NCBI GenBank assembly: GCA_036960175.1
Contig: JBALWH010000003.1
Location: 1 to 64,000 of the forward strand
DNA from: Motiliproteus sp036960175
Lineage (GTDB): Bacteria; Pseudomonadota; Gammaproteobacteria; Pseudomonadales; Balneatricaceae
Direction: 5' to 3'
Length of the DNA: 64,000 nt
The notes beneath the pieces are model-generated. The model saw only the letters and a program-made list of their open reading frames with translations. It made no database searches and was not told the origin of the DNA. This document shows, piece after piece, positions 49,853 through 57,931 of this stretch (position 1 is the first letter of the stretch; each line of letters starts with the position of its first letter). The position numbers were made by a program, and so were the translations under genes.

Positions 49853-50626
49853 CTAACGCCCACTTCTGCTCTGTTGTAAATTCCAGCGAATGCACTCCTG
49901 CAAGGTAACCCCCTTACCGCCAAAGATATCCAAGGCACTGCCAATGGTGAGGTCCACTTTCCCCTTAGACAACTGGTCGACCAGCTGCAAATCTTCAAGG
50001 GATCGAGCGCCGCCGGCATAGGTAACAGGTATCGAGCAGTTTTCTCCCAACAATTTCACCAGATCCTGATCGATCCCGCCCTGCAAGCCTTCGACATCGG
50101 CAGCATGAATCAGAAATTCAGCGCAGTGCTTACCCAACTCGTCCAGCGTCTGCGCACTAACCGGCGTGTCTGTCACTGTCTGCCAGCGATCGGTCGCGAT
50201 ATTCCAGCCGCTCTCAGTACGACGACAGCTTAAATCCAGTATCAGCCTTTGCTTACCAGTCTCCGCCTTGATCCTTTCTAGCCGTTGCCAGCTAAACTGG
50301 CCGTCTGCAAAAAGATAGGACGTAACGATTACATGAGACGCACCCGCTTGCAGAAATTCGGCGGCATTATCGGCATTCACTCCGCCACCAAACTGCAATC
50401 CCTGAGGCCAGGTAGACAATGCTTTCAACGCTTCATCTTTGTTACCCGGACCCAGGGCTATGACGTGCCCACCGGTAAGCGCGTGTTGTCGATAAAGGTC
50501 CGCATAATAGGCCGCGTCATAGGAACTAACATAGTTAGTATCGGCACCCTTATCATTCAGGCTGCCGCCGACAATCTGCTTTACCTTGCCCTGGTGTAGA
50601 TCGATACATGGTCGAAACTGAGTCAA
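49853..50626 (-). CDS. hisA: Eukaryotic-type HisA (phosphoribosylformimino-5-aminoimidazole carboxamide ribotide isomerase)
   Basis: A 257-residue TIM-barrel isomerase that resembles the fungal/plant type of HisA (His6) rather than the common bacterial one. Diagnostic regions are FRPCIDLHQGKVKQIVGGSL, TGGHVIALGPGNKDEAL, LQFGGGVNADNAAEFL, LILDLSCRR, AADVEGLQGGIDQDL, VTYAGGARSLEDLQLVDQLS and DLTIGSALDIFGG. The catalytic aspartates expected in CIDLHQG and AADVEGL are present. It catalyses the Amadori rearrangement in histidine synthesis. It stands alone, far from any his operon gene in the window, on the minus strand. A laterally transferred gene is likely; whether it replaces or duplicates a standard hisA elsewhere is not known. 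Confidence 0.9.
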   Translation of the reverse strand: MTQFRPCIDLHQGKVKQIVGGSLNDKGADTNYVSSYDAAYYADLYRQHALTGGHVIALGPGNKDEALKALSTWPQGLQFGGGVNADNAAEFLQAGASHVIVTSYLFADGQFSWQRLERIKAETGKQRLILDLSCRRTESGWNIATDRWQTVTDTPVSAQTLDELGKHCAEFLIHAADVEGLQGGIDQDLVKLLGENCSIPVTYAGGARSLEDLQLVDQLSKGKVDLTIGSALDIFGGKGVTLQECIRWNLQQSRSGR

Positions 50627-50885
50627 AAAAAACTCCCGGATACTGGGTTATTCAACAAGGATCGAATTGTAGCAAAAGATACTGATATTTAATCCTTTAG
50701 AAAAAATCTGTTGAAAGCAGCAATAACCAACTAATGCCTTTGCCAACCGGCTCTTCTCATTCATTCATGGGTTTTTTATCTATCCGCCATTTTTTTGAAT
50801 CCATTACGCCAACCGCTGCGTAGTTGTTTATGGAGCCCTGATTTTGTGGGCAGGATGATCGTAAAAAACAAAAGGAGTGATGCAA

Positions 50886-51734
50886 ATGCATTCTTGTCGA
50901 ATAACAGCCTTATCGTTAGTGGCTCTGCTCGGGGTTTATATACCCCAGGCCAATGCTGCGCTGATACAAATAGAAATCGAAAATAAATCGCCGACCGATG
51001 GACTGTTCTTTACTCCGGTATGGTTAGGTTTTCACGACGGCAGCTTTGATACATTCAATTCCGGAAGTACGGCATCATCTGCTCTGGAACGGCTTGCCGA
51101 AGATGGCGATGCTTCGTTTTTAGGGACCTCACTCACGGCCACTCAGGCCGACGCCATCGGCGCCGTTGTACTTGCCCCAGCGGGCTTTGGCGGAGCACCC
51201 GTGTTTGATCCGGGAGAAACGGCTAGCGCCGTATTTGACCTCGACTCAAGCACACATCGCTATCTAAATTATGCTTCCATGCTGATCCCGTCCAACGATG
51301 CCTTTTTTGGTAACGATATCCCCTTAGAGCTATTTGGTGCAGGGGGCAATTTTGTCGGCGATCTGACTATCACCATTCTGGGCTTGGATATCTATGATGC
51401 CGGTACCGAGGCCAATACCGAAACAGATGCAGCTTTCCTCAATCAGTCAGGTCCTAACCAAGGATTAAGCACCGCACAAGTCATCGCCCGACATAGCGGT
51501 TTCATTCCGTTCCCTGGTGGCAGTATCCTCGGTGGAACCAATGGCGCAGGCTTTACTTTTGATCCATTGCTGGCAGATTTTTCCCGTAGTGCCGGATTGG
51601 TAGAACTGGCAGAAATACGTATTTCACAGGTTCCAGAACCTAGTTCAGCCGCTCTACTATTGATTGCCGCCTTAGGGGGCCTAGGCCACCGTATGAAAAA
51701 ACGCCGGTCAAAACCCAACACCTCTGCTGGGTAA
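50886..51734 (+). CDS. PEP-CTERM protein with spondin-like domain
   Basis: A 282-residue exported protein. A signal peptide (residues 1-24, ending PQANA) leads to a spondin-N-like beta domain: LIQIEIENKSPTDGLFFTPVWLGFHDG at the start, AVVLAPAGFGGAPVFDPGET, LNYASMLIPSNDAFFGND, and DLTITILGLDIYDAGTEANTE. The C-terminus has VPEPSS, a hydrophobic helix (AALLLIAALGGLGH) and a basic tail (KKRRSK), the PEP-CTERM sorting signal. ATG 50886 is chosen because AAGGAG lies eight bases before it. The spondin fold binds metals or matrix partners in eukaryotes; its bacterial role is unknown. It is the second sorted protein in the window. Confidence 0.87.
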   Translation: MHSCRITALSLVALLGVYIPQANAALIQIEIENKSPTDGLFFTPVWLGFHDGSFDTFNSGSTASSALERLAEDGDASFLGTSLTATQADAIGAVVLAPAGFGGAPVFDPGETASAVFDLDSSTHRYLNYASMLIPSNDAFFGNDIPLELFGAGGNFVGDLTITILGLDIYDAGTEANTETDAAFLNQSGPNQGLSTAQVIARHSGFIPFPGGSILGGTNGAGFTFDPLLADFSRSAGLVELAEIRISQVPEPSSAALLLIAALGGLGHRMKKRRSKPNTSAG

Positions 51735-51742
51735 TCAGCCCT

Positions 51743-51790
51743 GGTTACAGCAACAACGATGATTACAACAACAGCGAGGGTTACAACAAC
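51743..51790 (+). repeat. Three 18-base repeats after the PEP-CTERM gene
   Basis: GRTTACARCAAC is found at 51743, 51761 and 51779 at an exact 18-base period. A hairpin TGCTCCCT/AGGGAGCA (51799-51824) follows. In one frame the repeats would read GYSNND, DYNNSE, GYNNRY, but that frame is not joined to the gene. Confidence 0.5.
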
Positions 51791-51907
51791 CGCTATGATG
51801 CTCCCTGATCTTTGCTAGGGAGCACCTCATCTGCATATCCCCGATCAATCAAATCCCTTACAGGCTGCAGACTCTATTCGTGTAAAAAACGTTTGCATCG
51901 CTTTTGT

Positions 51908-51923
51908 GTACCTACTAGTATGT
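51908..51923. promoter_or_regulatory. Candidate TetR operator, copy 1 (upstream of tetR)
   Basis: GTACCTACTAGTATGT, 30 bases before the TetR start. The same motif, with one different base, is upstream of the EamA gene at 52558-52573. The motif is near-palindromic around ACTAGT. Confidence 0.65.
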
Positions 51924-51952
51924 TTTCTATTAAGTCAGATTATGGAGTCTCC

Positions 51953-52522
51953 ATGAACAGCACCCGACAGCTATTGATCGACAGTATGAAGGACCTGCTT
52001 TGGGAACGCGGCTACGATGCCACCAGCCCGAACTTAGTGCTGGAACGCAGTGGCGCTGGAAAAGGTAGCTTCTATCATCATTTTAAAGGCAAAAAAGAGT
52101 TAGCCATTGCCGCCATGGATGCCCGTGCTGATGAATTGATTGAAGAGTTTGAACTGATTTTTTCTGGCAATGCCCCATGGCTGAATAAACTCGAACAGTA
52201 TCTATTAATGTCCAGAGATGGGCTTAAAGGCTGCCGCATGGGACGGATTGCACAGGACCCCTCCATGGAAGACGCCTTGCTTCGCGTACCTATGAAGCGC
52301 TACTTCAATCACGCCCAGCAAGGCTTGCAGCAGTTGCTGCGAGACGCCCAAAACGCAGGACAACTGAGTCAGACGCTAAACCCGCAGCAACTCTCCGTTG
52401 CCATTATCAGTGTATTGCAAGGTGGTTTTGTTATTAGCCGGGCTCTGAACGACCGCGACATGGTCAATACCGCATGCCAGGGGCTGATGGCGATACTAAA
52501 ACAACAATCACAGTCGACTTAA
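51953..52522 (+). CDS. TetR/AcrR family transcriptional regulator
   Basis: A 189-residue regulator. The N-terminal helix-turn-helix includes RQLLIDSMKDLLWERGYDAT, LVLERSGAGKGSFYHHFKGK and KELAIAAMDARADELI. The C-terminal ligand-binding domain is mainly helical (EQYLLMSRDGLKGCRMGRIA, ALLRVPMKRYFNHAQQGLQQ). SGAGKGSFYHHF is the typical AcrR-type turn with the Tyr-His-His-Phe of the subfamily that controls efflux or degradation genes. ATG 51953 is preferred to longer starts. The EamA gene starts 81 bases after the stop, and the shared operator motif indicates that the regulator represses itself and that gene. Confidence 0.9.
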   Translation: MNSTRQLLIDSMKDLLWERGYDATSPNLVLERSGAGKGSFYHHFKGKKELAIAAMDARADELIEEFELIFSGNAPWLNKLEQYLLMSRDGLKGCRMGRIAQDPSMEDALLRVPMKRYFNHAQQGLQQLLRDAQNAGQLSQTLNPQQLSVAIISVLQGGFVISRALNDRDMVNTACQGLMAILKQQSQST

Positions 52523-52524
52523 GG

Positions 52525-52546
52525 AGAGCAATAGCTGCTCTTTTTT
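52525..52546 (+). terminator. Terminator after tetR
   Basis: AGAGCA-ATAGC-TGCTCT (52525-52541) followed by TTTTT. It ends the regulator transcript before the operator of the EamA gene. Confidence 0.75.
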
Positions 52547-52557
52547 ATCTGAATAAT

Positions 52558-52573
52558 GTACCTACTGGTATGT
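52558..52573. promoter_or_regulatory. Candidate TetR operator, copy 2 (upstream of the EamA gene)
   Basis: GTACCTACTGGTATGT, 31 bases before ATG 52604, matching 15 of 16 bases of the sequence before tetR. It is extended by AAT/ATT: AATGTACC...GGTATGTACATT is a longer inverted repeat. Confidence 0.65.
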
Positions 52574-52603
52574 ACATTATAATACATTAACGAGTATCCG
52601 ATT

Positions 52604-53578
52604 ATGAACAACCTGATTCCTCTACTGCTACCGCTATTATTCGTCACGGTCTACGGCTCTGGCTTTGTCGGCGCCAAACTGGGCTTACCCCATAGCGAGC
52701 CTTTTACGTTTCTAGCGCTGAGGTTCGCTCTGGCGGGGGCAATTTTATTGCTAGCAGCGTTACTGCTAAAAAAAACCAAACCTGTTCATCTTGGCTGGAT
52801 GTTTTTAAGTGGCCTACTGTTGCAGGGAGTTTTCTCTGTGGGGGTATTCTATGCGTTGTACTTGGGAATGACCCCCGCCGTATCGGCACTGATCATCGCC
52901 CTACAACCTCTGCTAGTTGCTGTTCTGTCGGCTTTTTTTCTTGCAGAAACAGTTCCCCCTAAGCGTTGGTTTGGTCTGTTTCTGGGATTACTCGGAGTCG
53001 CCATAGTGGTTATCGATGGACTGGCAACCAATAGCATTACGATTCTAAATCTGAGCTGGGCATTACTCGGACTATTGGGGCTGACTTTCGGTCAACTGTT
53101 ACAAAAACGTTATTGTGCGGATATGGATTTACTCAGCGGCGGAGCTTTCCAAACTTTATCCGCAGCATTAGTTATGGGCCTATATGGCTATCTGTTCGAG
53201 TCCATGTCCGTTAACTGGAACAATGAATTTATTATCGCACTGCTGTGGATGTCTATCGGCGTATCCATTGGCGCCTTAAGCCTGCTCTACCTGATGATCA
53301 GGCAACAGTCATCCACGCAAGTGGCATCGGTATTCTATGGTGTTCCAGTTGCTGCGGCATTGGTCGCCTGGCCTTTATTCGGTCAGGTCCCGTCAGCCGT
53401 TGACTGGCTCGGGTTCGCTATCGTGGCCCTCGCTGTGGTTATAGCAAATCATAGTCCAGCACAGAATAGTCCAGCGCAGAAGCAAACCACGCAGAGTATC
53501 GATGTCGGTAACAATCCAAGACAGACCAAGAAATTCTGCTTCGATAACGCAGAGACTAACTGTCTGGATAAACACTAA
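52604..53578 (+). CDS. EamA/DMT family transporter
   Basis: A 324-residue protein with ten membrane helices in two EamA halves: PLLLPLLFVTVYGSGFVGAK, LRFALAGAILLLAALLL, VSALIIALQPLLVAVLSAFFLAE in the first half, and WALLGLLGLTFGQLLQKRYC, ALLWMSIGVSIGALSLLYL, VASVFYGVPVAAALVAWPLFG in the second. The last 35 residues (about 290-324) form a polar tail (SPAQNSPAQKQTTQS, DNAETNCLDKH) that is unusual for the family. Such transporters export amino acids, nucleotides, or drugs. Direct control by the adjacent TetR is supported by the shared operator. AACGAGTATCCG precedes ATG 52604. Confidence 0.88.
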   Translation: MNNLIPLLLPLLFVTVYGSGFVGAKLGLPHSEPFTFLALRFALAGAILLLAALLLKKTKPVHLGWMFLSGLLLQGVFSVGVFYALYLGMTPAVSALIIALQPLLVAVLSAFFLAETVPPKRWFGLFLGLLGVAIVVIDGLATNSITILNLSWALLGLLGLTFGQLLQKRYCADMDLLSGGAFQTLSAALVMGLYGYLFESMSVNWNNEFIIALLWMSIGVSIGALSLLYLMIRQQSSTQVASVFYGVPVAAALVAWPLFGQVPSAVDWLGFAIVALAVVIANHSPAQNSPAQKQTTQSIDVGNNPRQTKKFCFDNAETNCLDKH

Positions 53579-53689
53579 CTGGCGAGAGACCGAACCAAGA
53601 TTAAGGGCTCTCATTTGATTAAAAAGATTGCTATTGCTGGTTAAAGCCCTTAAATAGATAACGGTATAAATTTCCCGCTTCGGCATTCG

Positions 53690-53830
53690 ATGCAACTACA
53701 ACGCCGTGGCTTAATCTTGATTGATAAGCAGCAGAGAGAGGTGGAATATGCAGAAATCAAAGACATGTATAAGACGCCAGAAATTGATTTAAATGCATAC
53801 GCCTTCGCTGCACCCACAATGGACTGCTAA
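53690..53830 (+). other. Short open frame, probably not a gene
   Basis: A frame of 46 codons reads MQLQRRGLILIDKQQREVEYAE... and ends TMDC. No ribosome-binding site precedes it and it has no known motif. It lies in the 285-bp gap between the EamA gene and the GFA gene. The GC content and codon use are not clearly coding; it may be a remnant. The only other elements in the gap are AT-rich stretches. Confidence 0.25.
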
Positions 53831-53863
53831 ACTTTGACGAATAAAAATAACGAGGTAAATGTT

Positions 53864-54220
53864 ATGGCTGAATATAAAGGCAGCTGCCACTGTGGTGCGG
53901 TAAAGTTTTCTTTTAACAGCGACCCCATTGATAAAGGCCTGCGATGCACGTGCTCTATCTGCGCCCGGAAAGGCGCAATAATGACGGCCTTTGGAATCCC
54001 AGAGGCGGATCTAAACATTGAAACTGATAAAGGCGCCCTATCGCTTTATCAGTTCGGTACCAATAAGGCTAAACACTTTTTCTGTCGTCACTGCGGCATC
54101 TATCCGTTCCATGAAACCATGCGAATGCCCGGGCAGTATCGAGTAAATATTGGTTGCCTGGAGGGAGTTGACACATCGAAGTTAGACTGCGATATCTTCG
54201 ACGGTAAGAATCTGATCTAA
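53864..54220 (+). CDS. GFA family protein (glutathione-dependent formaldehyde-activating-type fold)
   Basis: A 118-residue zinc-binding protein of the Mss4-like GFA superfamily. Metal cysteines occur as GSCHCGAVKF near the start, CTCSICARKGAIM in the middle, and HFFCRHCGIYPFHET later, so all three CxC/CxxC units are present, as in full-length members. The original enzyme activates formaldehyde with glutathione, but many homologues have no proved activity. ATG 53864 with CGAGGTAAATGTT upstream is preferred over ATG 53834. It is monocistronic. It is followed by about 176 bases with no assigned feature. Confidence 0.85.
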   Translation: MAEYKGSCHCGAVKFSFNSDPIDKGLRCTCSICARKGAIMTAFGIPEADLNIETDKGALSLYQFGTNKAKHFFCRHCGIYPFHETMRMPGQYRVNIGCLEGVDTSKLDCDIFDGKNLI

Positions 54221-54396
54221 GGCAACTGCAGTTTCCACCGGGGACTTAAGCACAGACAGCTATGGACCAATTCATATAGGCGGGCACTGATAATGATGAA
54301 CTCCTGAACCATTTCAGCAAATATCAATAATTGTCATCCTTCAGCCCGTAAATCACAGCCTAGGAGGTAAAGGGATCAAATTATCGCCAGCGTAGT

Positions 54397-54642
54397 TTAT
54401 AGGTCGTTGAGGGCGTTTTGAAAGTCAGCCATAGACACGCCAGCCTTAGCCATTAAGCCACGCATATCACCCAGGACCCGCTCGCCCTTACGGTGCAATT
54501 CACGGCCCTGAGCAAACTCGCGCTTCTCTTCAATCAGCTGTCGGATAACCTCTAACGCAGACTCAAGCTGGCTGATAGATAGTGATTGACTGACGTGATC
54601 TAAATGGGACTTTTCAAGCAGGCTTTGAATTAATTCAGACAT
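54397..54642 (-). CDS. Small helical protein resembling the H-NS oligomerisation region
   Basis: An 81-residue protein. The first two thirds are predicted helix (LIQSLLEKSHLDHVSQSLSI, SQLESALEVIRQLIEEKREF) and the C-terminal part is RGLMAKAGVSMADFQNALND, a string that resembles the segment linking the oligomerisation helices of H-NS-type proteins to their DNA-binding part. The DNA-binding domain itself (with a GxxWTGxGRxP motif) is absent. It could be a truncated H-NS-like modulator or an unrelated coiled-coil protein. ATG 54642 (MSELIQ) is preferred over an upstream start. It lies 113 bases downstream of a sensor kinase gene on the same strand. Confidence 0.55.
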   Translation of the reverse strand: MSELIQSLLEKSHLDHVSQSLSISQLESALEVIRQLIEEKREFAQGRELHRKGERVLGDMRGLMAKAGVSMADFQNALNDL

Positions 54643-54755
54643 AAGTAGGCAACGGAGCAGTAAAAATGAAGTCACCAGTCCATTGGTCTCAGAATCGTTC
54701 GAATACTAATGGATCTCATTGCAGATGCAAGTTTTTCAAACCTTTAAATTAGATT

Positions 54756-57191
54756 CTAAGAATTCATACCGGGCATGGGGATATTAATAACAAACTCCGT
54801 TCCCTCAGACGGCACACTGTAGCAGTGAATATTGCCCTTCAGGCGCTGACTGATCAGGTTATACACCATATGCATTCCCAACCCTGTACCACCTTGGCCG
54901 CGACTAGTCGTATAAAAAGGTTCGAAAACTTTTTCCTGTTGCTCTTCGCTCATTCCGCGGCCATCATCGGAATAGCGCAGACAGACACCATCGTCCGTTA
55001 ACTGCGCTTGAAAACGCAAGACGCCATGATCCCCTCGGGTATAGGCATGTGTAATAGAGTTGTTCACCAGATGACTGATAATCTGAAACAGATCACTGGG
55101 GTAGCCCCGCAAGATAATATCTGCAACGCATTCGCACTCAACCTTGAGGCCGGCTTGTTCGATAAGATGATTCAGGCTAAAAAAAGAATCCTCTACAATG
55201 CGGCCCAAATCATAGTCCTCAGGCTTTGATTCATCTGCATCCATTGCCAAGGTTTTGAATGCTTTAATCAGTTTTGCAGCACGATTAAGATTGTCGGTCG
55301 CCAACTCGAAAACCTCATCTCCACTAGCAAAATACTCCTCCATATGGGTACGAGATAATTCACCTCTTTTAAACGCTTGGCTTACGTCCAGCAATTGATC
55401 CTTCATGTGACTAATGGCGGTAATACTGTTACCCAGAGGCGTATTCAGCTCGTGAGCGACACCCGAAACCAGGCCGCTAAGTGCTGCCATTTTTTCCGAC
55501 TCAACCAGCTGCTGTTGAGCCTGAGTTAAGGTTTCCAAGGTTTTTTCTAGTTCAATGTTGGTCTGCTGCAGCTGGTTAGTGCGTTGCAACACGCGTGATT
55601 CCAGGTCTGCGTTCAATGCGCGCACTTCAGCTTCTGCGCGGCGCCTGGCTAGGTTTTCTTCTGCTTGCTGTTGCTGAAGATCGATGGCTTTGACCAGCGT
55701 TTGCTTGAACACCTCCACCGCAGCGGCCATTTTACCGATTTCATCTTTTCGCTGTAGCCCCGGGGTTTCAACATCATGCTCCCCTTTTGCGACCCGAGTG
55801 ATAGCACTGGTTATGGCACTGATTGAACCACTCAGACGGCGGCCAATTATCAACGCCAATATCACCGCCGCAGTGAACGTCACGATGGAGCCAATCAGCA
55901 TCTGACGGCTAGCCTCGGTATGCCAGCTGTTCAGCTTACTTTGACGCTGAATTGCCGCATTACGACTGATCGCTTGCAGCTCGGCGATAGCATTCCCCAT
56001 TGCCTGATCTGCCCGTATACGCTCGGAGACACTCTGCTGAAGTCGCTCGAAACCCTCTGTATATTTTTTAATCTGACCGACGACGACCAACAGACGGGTC
56101 TTGTTTTCATCATCGATCATACCCGACAGCATATCTTCAGCAGCCAAGATGATCTGATGGATACGCTCACGCACAAGATCAACATTAGCAGGCGTAGAAT
56201 CCAGCAGATATTCTTTCTCCTGCTGTTGTAAGCGCCCGGTCCAGATCTGCAGTTGTTTGGCCGCCTCAGTCATTATAGTGGCACGACTAAACTGCCCTTG
56301 CGCCACATCATATTGAAGCCGATGAATAAAGGCCTGACGCTCCAGTTGATCCTGGCGTTTTTTAAGCATAACGCGCAATGCAGCATAGCTTTCATCGAGT
56401 TCTTTTCGGCGCGCACCTTTAGTTTTCTGAATCAATCCCTGAATCCTGCGACTGTGGCTTAACAGCTGCTGATAAACTTCGGGAGCACCATGATTGACGG
56501 AAGATTGCAGCAGTGACTCTGCGATCCCGGCCAGATAAGCGCTGATTTCGACGTTCGAAGATTGCTGCGCGTTCTGCGTTTCCGCCTTGCCAAGGTTTTG
56601 GCGCTCTAGTTCTACAGCAGAACGGCGATAAGACTCCAGCAACTCAGCCTCATCCAGATCACTCAAAAACAGCTCCCAGTGATCTTCCATTTGCTGTTTA
56701 AGAAAGTGGGAATGAAGACCGTTATTAGTAGCAAACAGGCTGGTATCAGATTCTATGCCATCCATCACGCCACTCAGCTGCTGCAGGACTTGGCTCATGG
56801 ATTGCTGCTGCTCTACGTAGTTCTCAAAACTACCCTGGTATTTATTAGTGACCGAAAAAATACCGTCCAGGAAGGCGGTATCATCTTCTTCAATAAAGCT
56901 TTTTCGGTCATTATTGATTTTAGCTTGCAGATTGGAAATTTCGGTACGCATTAATATTAGCTGATCAGGATTCAGATAAATCTTGTATTCCCGCTCATAG
57001 CGACGCAGCCTGATCAGAGTATTGGCCCAAGAATTCAGAACTTCACTCTGAGAGACCCCCTTGGCAAAGCGGTCCAGACTGTTCCAGCCAACACCGGCTA
57101 ATACTACCGAAAACAACAACAGGCCAACAAAGCCCAGTGCTATTTCGGCTTTAATGGAGCGATAATTAAACCAATTCAAAAATGATCTCAC
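54756..57191 (-). CDS. Sensor histidine kinase with helical periplasmic sensor and HAMP
   Basis: An 811-residue membrane kinase. A first membrane segment (about 15-36) precedes a large all-helical periplasmic sensor of about 390 residues, like HBM-type sensors, then a second segment (about 430-450, MLIGSIVTFTAAVILALIIG), a HAMP domain, a coiled coil, and a HisKA domain with the phospho-acceptor histidine in VSGVAHELNTPLGNS. The ATPase domain contains the N box (ISHLVNNSITHAYT), G1 (YSDDGRGMS) and G2 (GGTGLGMHMVYN). No receiver domain is fused. A ligand in the periplasm, perhaps an organic acid, would control phosphorylation. No cognate regulator is adjacent on this strand. Confidence 0.88.
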   Translation of the reverse strand: MRSFLNWFNYRSIKAEIALGFVGLLLFSVVLAGVGWNSLDRFAKGVSQSEVLNSWANTLIRLRRYEREYKIYLNPDQLILMRTEISNLQAKINNDRKSFIEEDDTAFLDGIFSVTNKYQGSFENYVEQQQSMSQVLQQLSGVMDGIESDTSLFATNNGLHSHFLKQQMEDHWELFLSDLDEAELLESYRRSAVELERQNLGKAETQNAQQSSNVEISAYLAGIAESLLQSSVNHGAPEVYQQLLSHSRRIQGLIQKTKGARRKELDESYAALRVMLKKRQDQLERQAFIHRLQYDVAQGQFSRATIMTEAAKQLQIWTGRLQQQEKEYLLDSTPANVDLVRERIHQIILAAEDMLSGMIDDENKTRLLVVVGQIKKYTEGFERLQQSVSERIRADQAMGNAIAELQAISRNAAIQRQSKLNSWHTEASRQMLIGSIVTFTAAVILALIIGRRLSGSISAITSAITRVAKGEHDVETPGLQRKDEIGKMAAAVEVFKQTLVKAIDLQQQQAEENLARRRAEAEVRALNADLESRVLQRTNQLQQTNIELEKTLETLTQAQQQLVESEKMAALSGLVSGVAHELNTPLGNSITAISHMKDQLLDVSQAFKRGELSRTHMEEYFASGDEVFELATDNLNRAAKLIKAFKTLAMDADESKPEDYDLGRIVEDSFFSLNHLIEQAGLKVECECVADIILRGYPSDLFQIISHLVNNSITHAYTRGDHGVLRFQAQLTDDGVCLRYSDDGRGMSEEQQEKVFEPFYTTSRGQGGTGLGMHMVYNLISQRLKGNIHCYSVPSEGTEFVINIPMPGMNS

Positions 57192-57406
57192 TCACTGCAT
57201 CTCATATACGCTTCCGATAAATTAACACTAAAGTATTACAATGCCCTGCGCATTCATATAGAGAAAATTGATGTAAGTATAGATAGCTATCTGCTTCTCA
57301 TAGAAAATGTCCCAGATAGCAAGGCTCGACAGCAAAACCCCATCACCATAAGCGCCGCTGTGGCTATAAAAAATTAGCATTAAACTCGACAAATACGGAC
57401 ATTATT

Positions 57407-57844
57407 ATGATAAAAAAACTGCTGTTGATACTGATACTGGCTTTCAGCACCTACGGCATATATCAGTACTCCGCGCCTATTTCCACGGCTTTTAATCAAC
57501 CAGACTCAGATACAGATCGATTACTGCAACTGGCCTTTGAAACCCGTCAACAGGACCTGCAGGTAAATGGCAGCGGTGAGGTTATCAAACTGCTGAACGA
57601 TGACCTTAAAGGTAGCCGCCATCAGCGTTTTCTCCTGCGCCTAGCCAGTGGACAGACTCTGCTCGTGGCTCACAATATCGATCTGGCACCGAAAATATCC
57701 CTATTAAGAGCTGGCGATAACGTCGAGTTTTTTGGGGAATATGAGTGGACTGCTAAAGGTGGTGTCATCCATTGGACTCATCATGATCCAAAAAGACAAC
57801 ACCAGGGCGGCTGGTTAAAGCATCAGGGCAAAAGCTATCAATAA
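57407..57844 (+). CDS. DUF3465 family protein
   Basis: A 145-residue secreted or membrane-anchored protein. An N-terminal hydrophobic segment (LLLILILAFSTYGIYQY) precedes the DUF3465 domain: LAFETRQQDLQVNGSGEVIK, HQRFLLRLASGQTLLVAHNI, LLRAGDNVEFFGEYEWTAKG, and GVIHWTHHDPKRQHQGGWL at the end. The histidine-rich IHWTHHDP and HQGGW motif is the mark of the family and suggests metal or phosphate binding. Function is unknown. It is convergent with gltX, and a hairpin at 57879-57907 lies between the two genes. Confidence 0.85.
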   Translation: MIKKLLLILILAFSTYGIYQYSAPISTAFNQPDSDTDRLLQLAFETRQQDLQVNGSGEVIKLLNDDLKGSRHQRFLLRLASGQTLLVAHNIDLAPKISLLRAGDNVEFFGEYEWTAKGGVIHWTHHDPKRQHQGGWLKHQGKSYQ

Positions 57845-57878
57845 AAACAATTCCCAATAATAAAGGGCCCCAATAAAA

Positions 57879-57907
57879 AAGGGCCCCGCTTTCGCAGAGC
57901 CCTTTAG
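57879..57907 (-). terminator. Terminator of gltX
   Basis: On the minus strand GGGCTCTGCGAAAGCGGGGCCC is followed by TTTTTTATT, a strong intrinsic terminator. The plus strand has direct repeats AAAGGGCCCC (57862 and 57879) that could also serve the DUF3465 gene. Confidence 0.65.
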
Positions 57908-57931
57908 TTATCGCTAATCAGTCGTCCTGAA

